From: Acidimicrobiia bacterium
GTDB lineage: Bacteria; Actinomycetota; Acidimicrobiia; Actinomarinales; Actinomarinaceae
DNA: 54,114 nucleotides
Reading direction: 5' to 3'
Assembly (NCBI GenBank): GCA_028376655.1
Contig: JAONAZ010000007.1
Coordinates: 1-54,114 of the forward strand
The notes beneath the pieces were generated by a model. The model did not search any database, was not told the origin of the DNA, and was given only the letters and a program-made list of their open reading frames with translations. A program made the position numbers and the translations under genes. This document shows, piece by piece, positions 54,100 to 54,114 of the stretch. Position 1 is the stretch's first letter, and the number at the start of each line of letters is the position of its first letter.

Positions 54100-54114
54100 A
54101 CCATTTTTACTAAG
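54092..54114 (+). CDS. Possible start of the next gene (cut by window edge)
   Basis: An ATG at 54092 overlaps the Nif3 stop in the way common in this window and stays open to the end (MNEPFLL visible). Seven residues give no family. A zinc-ribbon protein often follows Nif3 genes in actinobacteria, but that is only context. Confidence 0.3.

Noticed and set aside
1-54114. CRISPR arrays, insertion sequences, phage genes, toxin-antitoxin pairs
   Set aside because: No regularly spaced repeats, transposase or integrase motifs or small paired genes were seen on either strand.

Overview
The window is AT-rich and very tightly packed, and it reads as a stretch of a small, streamlined genome of Gram-positive type. 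Pointers are the order leuS / putative holA / rpsT / lepA (the actinobacterial arrangement, here without comEA and comEC), a one-chain glycyl-tRNA synthetase, a LytR-CpsA-Psr (LCP) wall-polymer ligase, a TagO/WecA-type initiator, and many genes whose promoter -10 box lies 6-8 bases before the start codon (leaderless transcripts). A low-GC marine actinobacterium such as the Actinomarina group is my best guess. It is an inference: phoH followed by a 7TM-HD protein (PgpH) and ybeY is a Firmicutes-like order. A 16S gene or marker-gene tree would decide.

Layout. 1-813: C-terminal part of a Wzy-like membrane protein cut by the window edge. 800-6733: serC, a shortened DUF1015 protein, a glycosyltransferase, leuS and a putative holA, all overlapping or nearly touching. 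6722-6958: rpsT on the minus strand. 6998-16933: the conserved translation/replication block lepA, rsmE, HIT, phoH, pgpH, ybeY, uppS, glyS, dnaG, lacking era, recO, hrcA and dnaJ. 16957-17464: tRNA-Asn, an SCP2-domain gene and a tRNA with anticodon CAT. 17478-47009: about 30 kb of surface-polysaccharide genes on both strands. 47012-49462: phosphoenolpyruvate carboxylase, which appears to start at ATT. 49433-50581: a secreted M15 peptidase (minus). 50717-53311: an RND/MMPL transporter. 53335-54099: a Nif3-family protein. A further gene may begin at 54092.

The polysaccharide region holds two kinds of lipid-carrier initiator (TagO/WecA-type at 21329 and PglC-type at 35703), a Wzx flippase, three complete Wzy/WaaL-like polymerases or ligases (a fourth is the partial gene at position 1), seven GT4-like glycosyltransferases, and sugar-nucleotide enzymes that predict UDP-GlcA, UDP-xylose, UDP-GalA, UDP-ManNAcA and a further deoxy- or amino-sugar. 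It also has an AsnB-like amidotransferase, a heparinase II/III-like lyase and an LCP ligase. Together these suggest at least two undecaprenyl-linked, uronic-acid-rich glycans, at least one probably attached to peptidoglycan.

All seven convergent gene pairs overlap at their 3' ends, no intergenic gap reaches 300 bases (the longest is 135), and I saw no intrinsic terminator, IS element, phage gene or CRISPR array.
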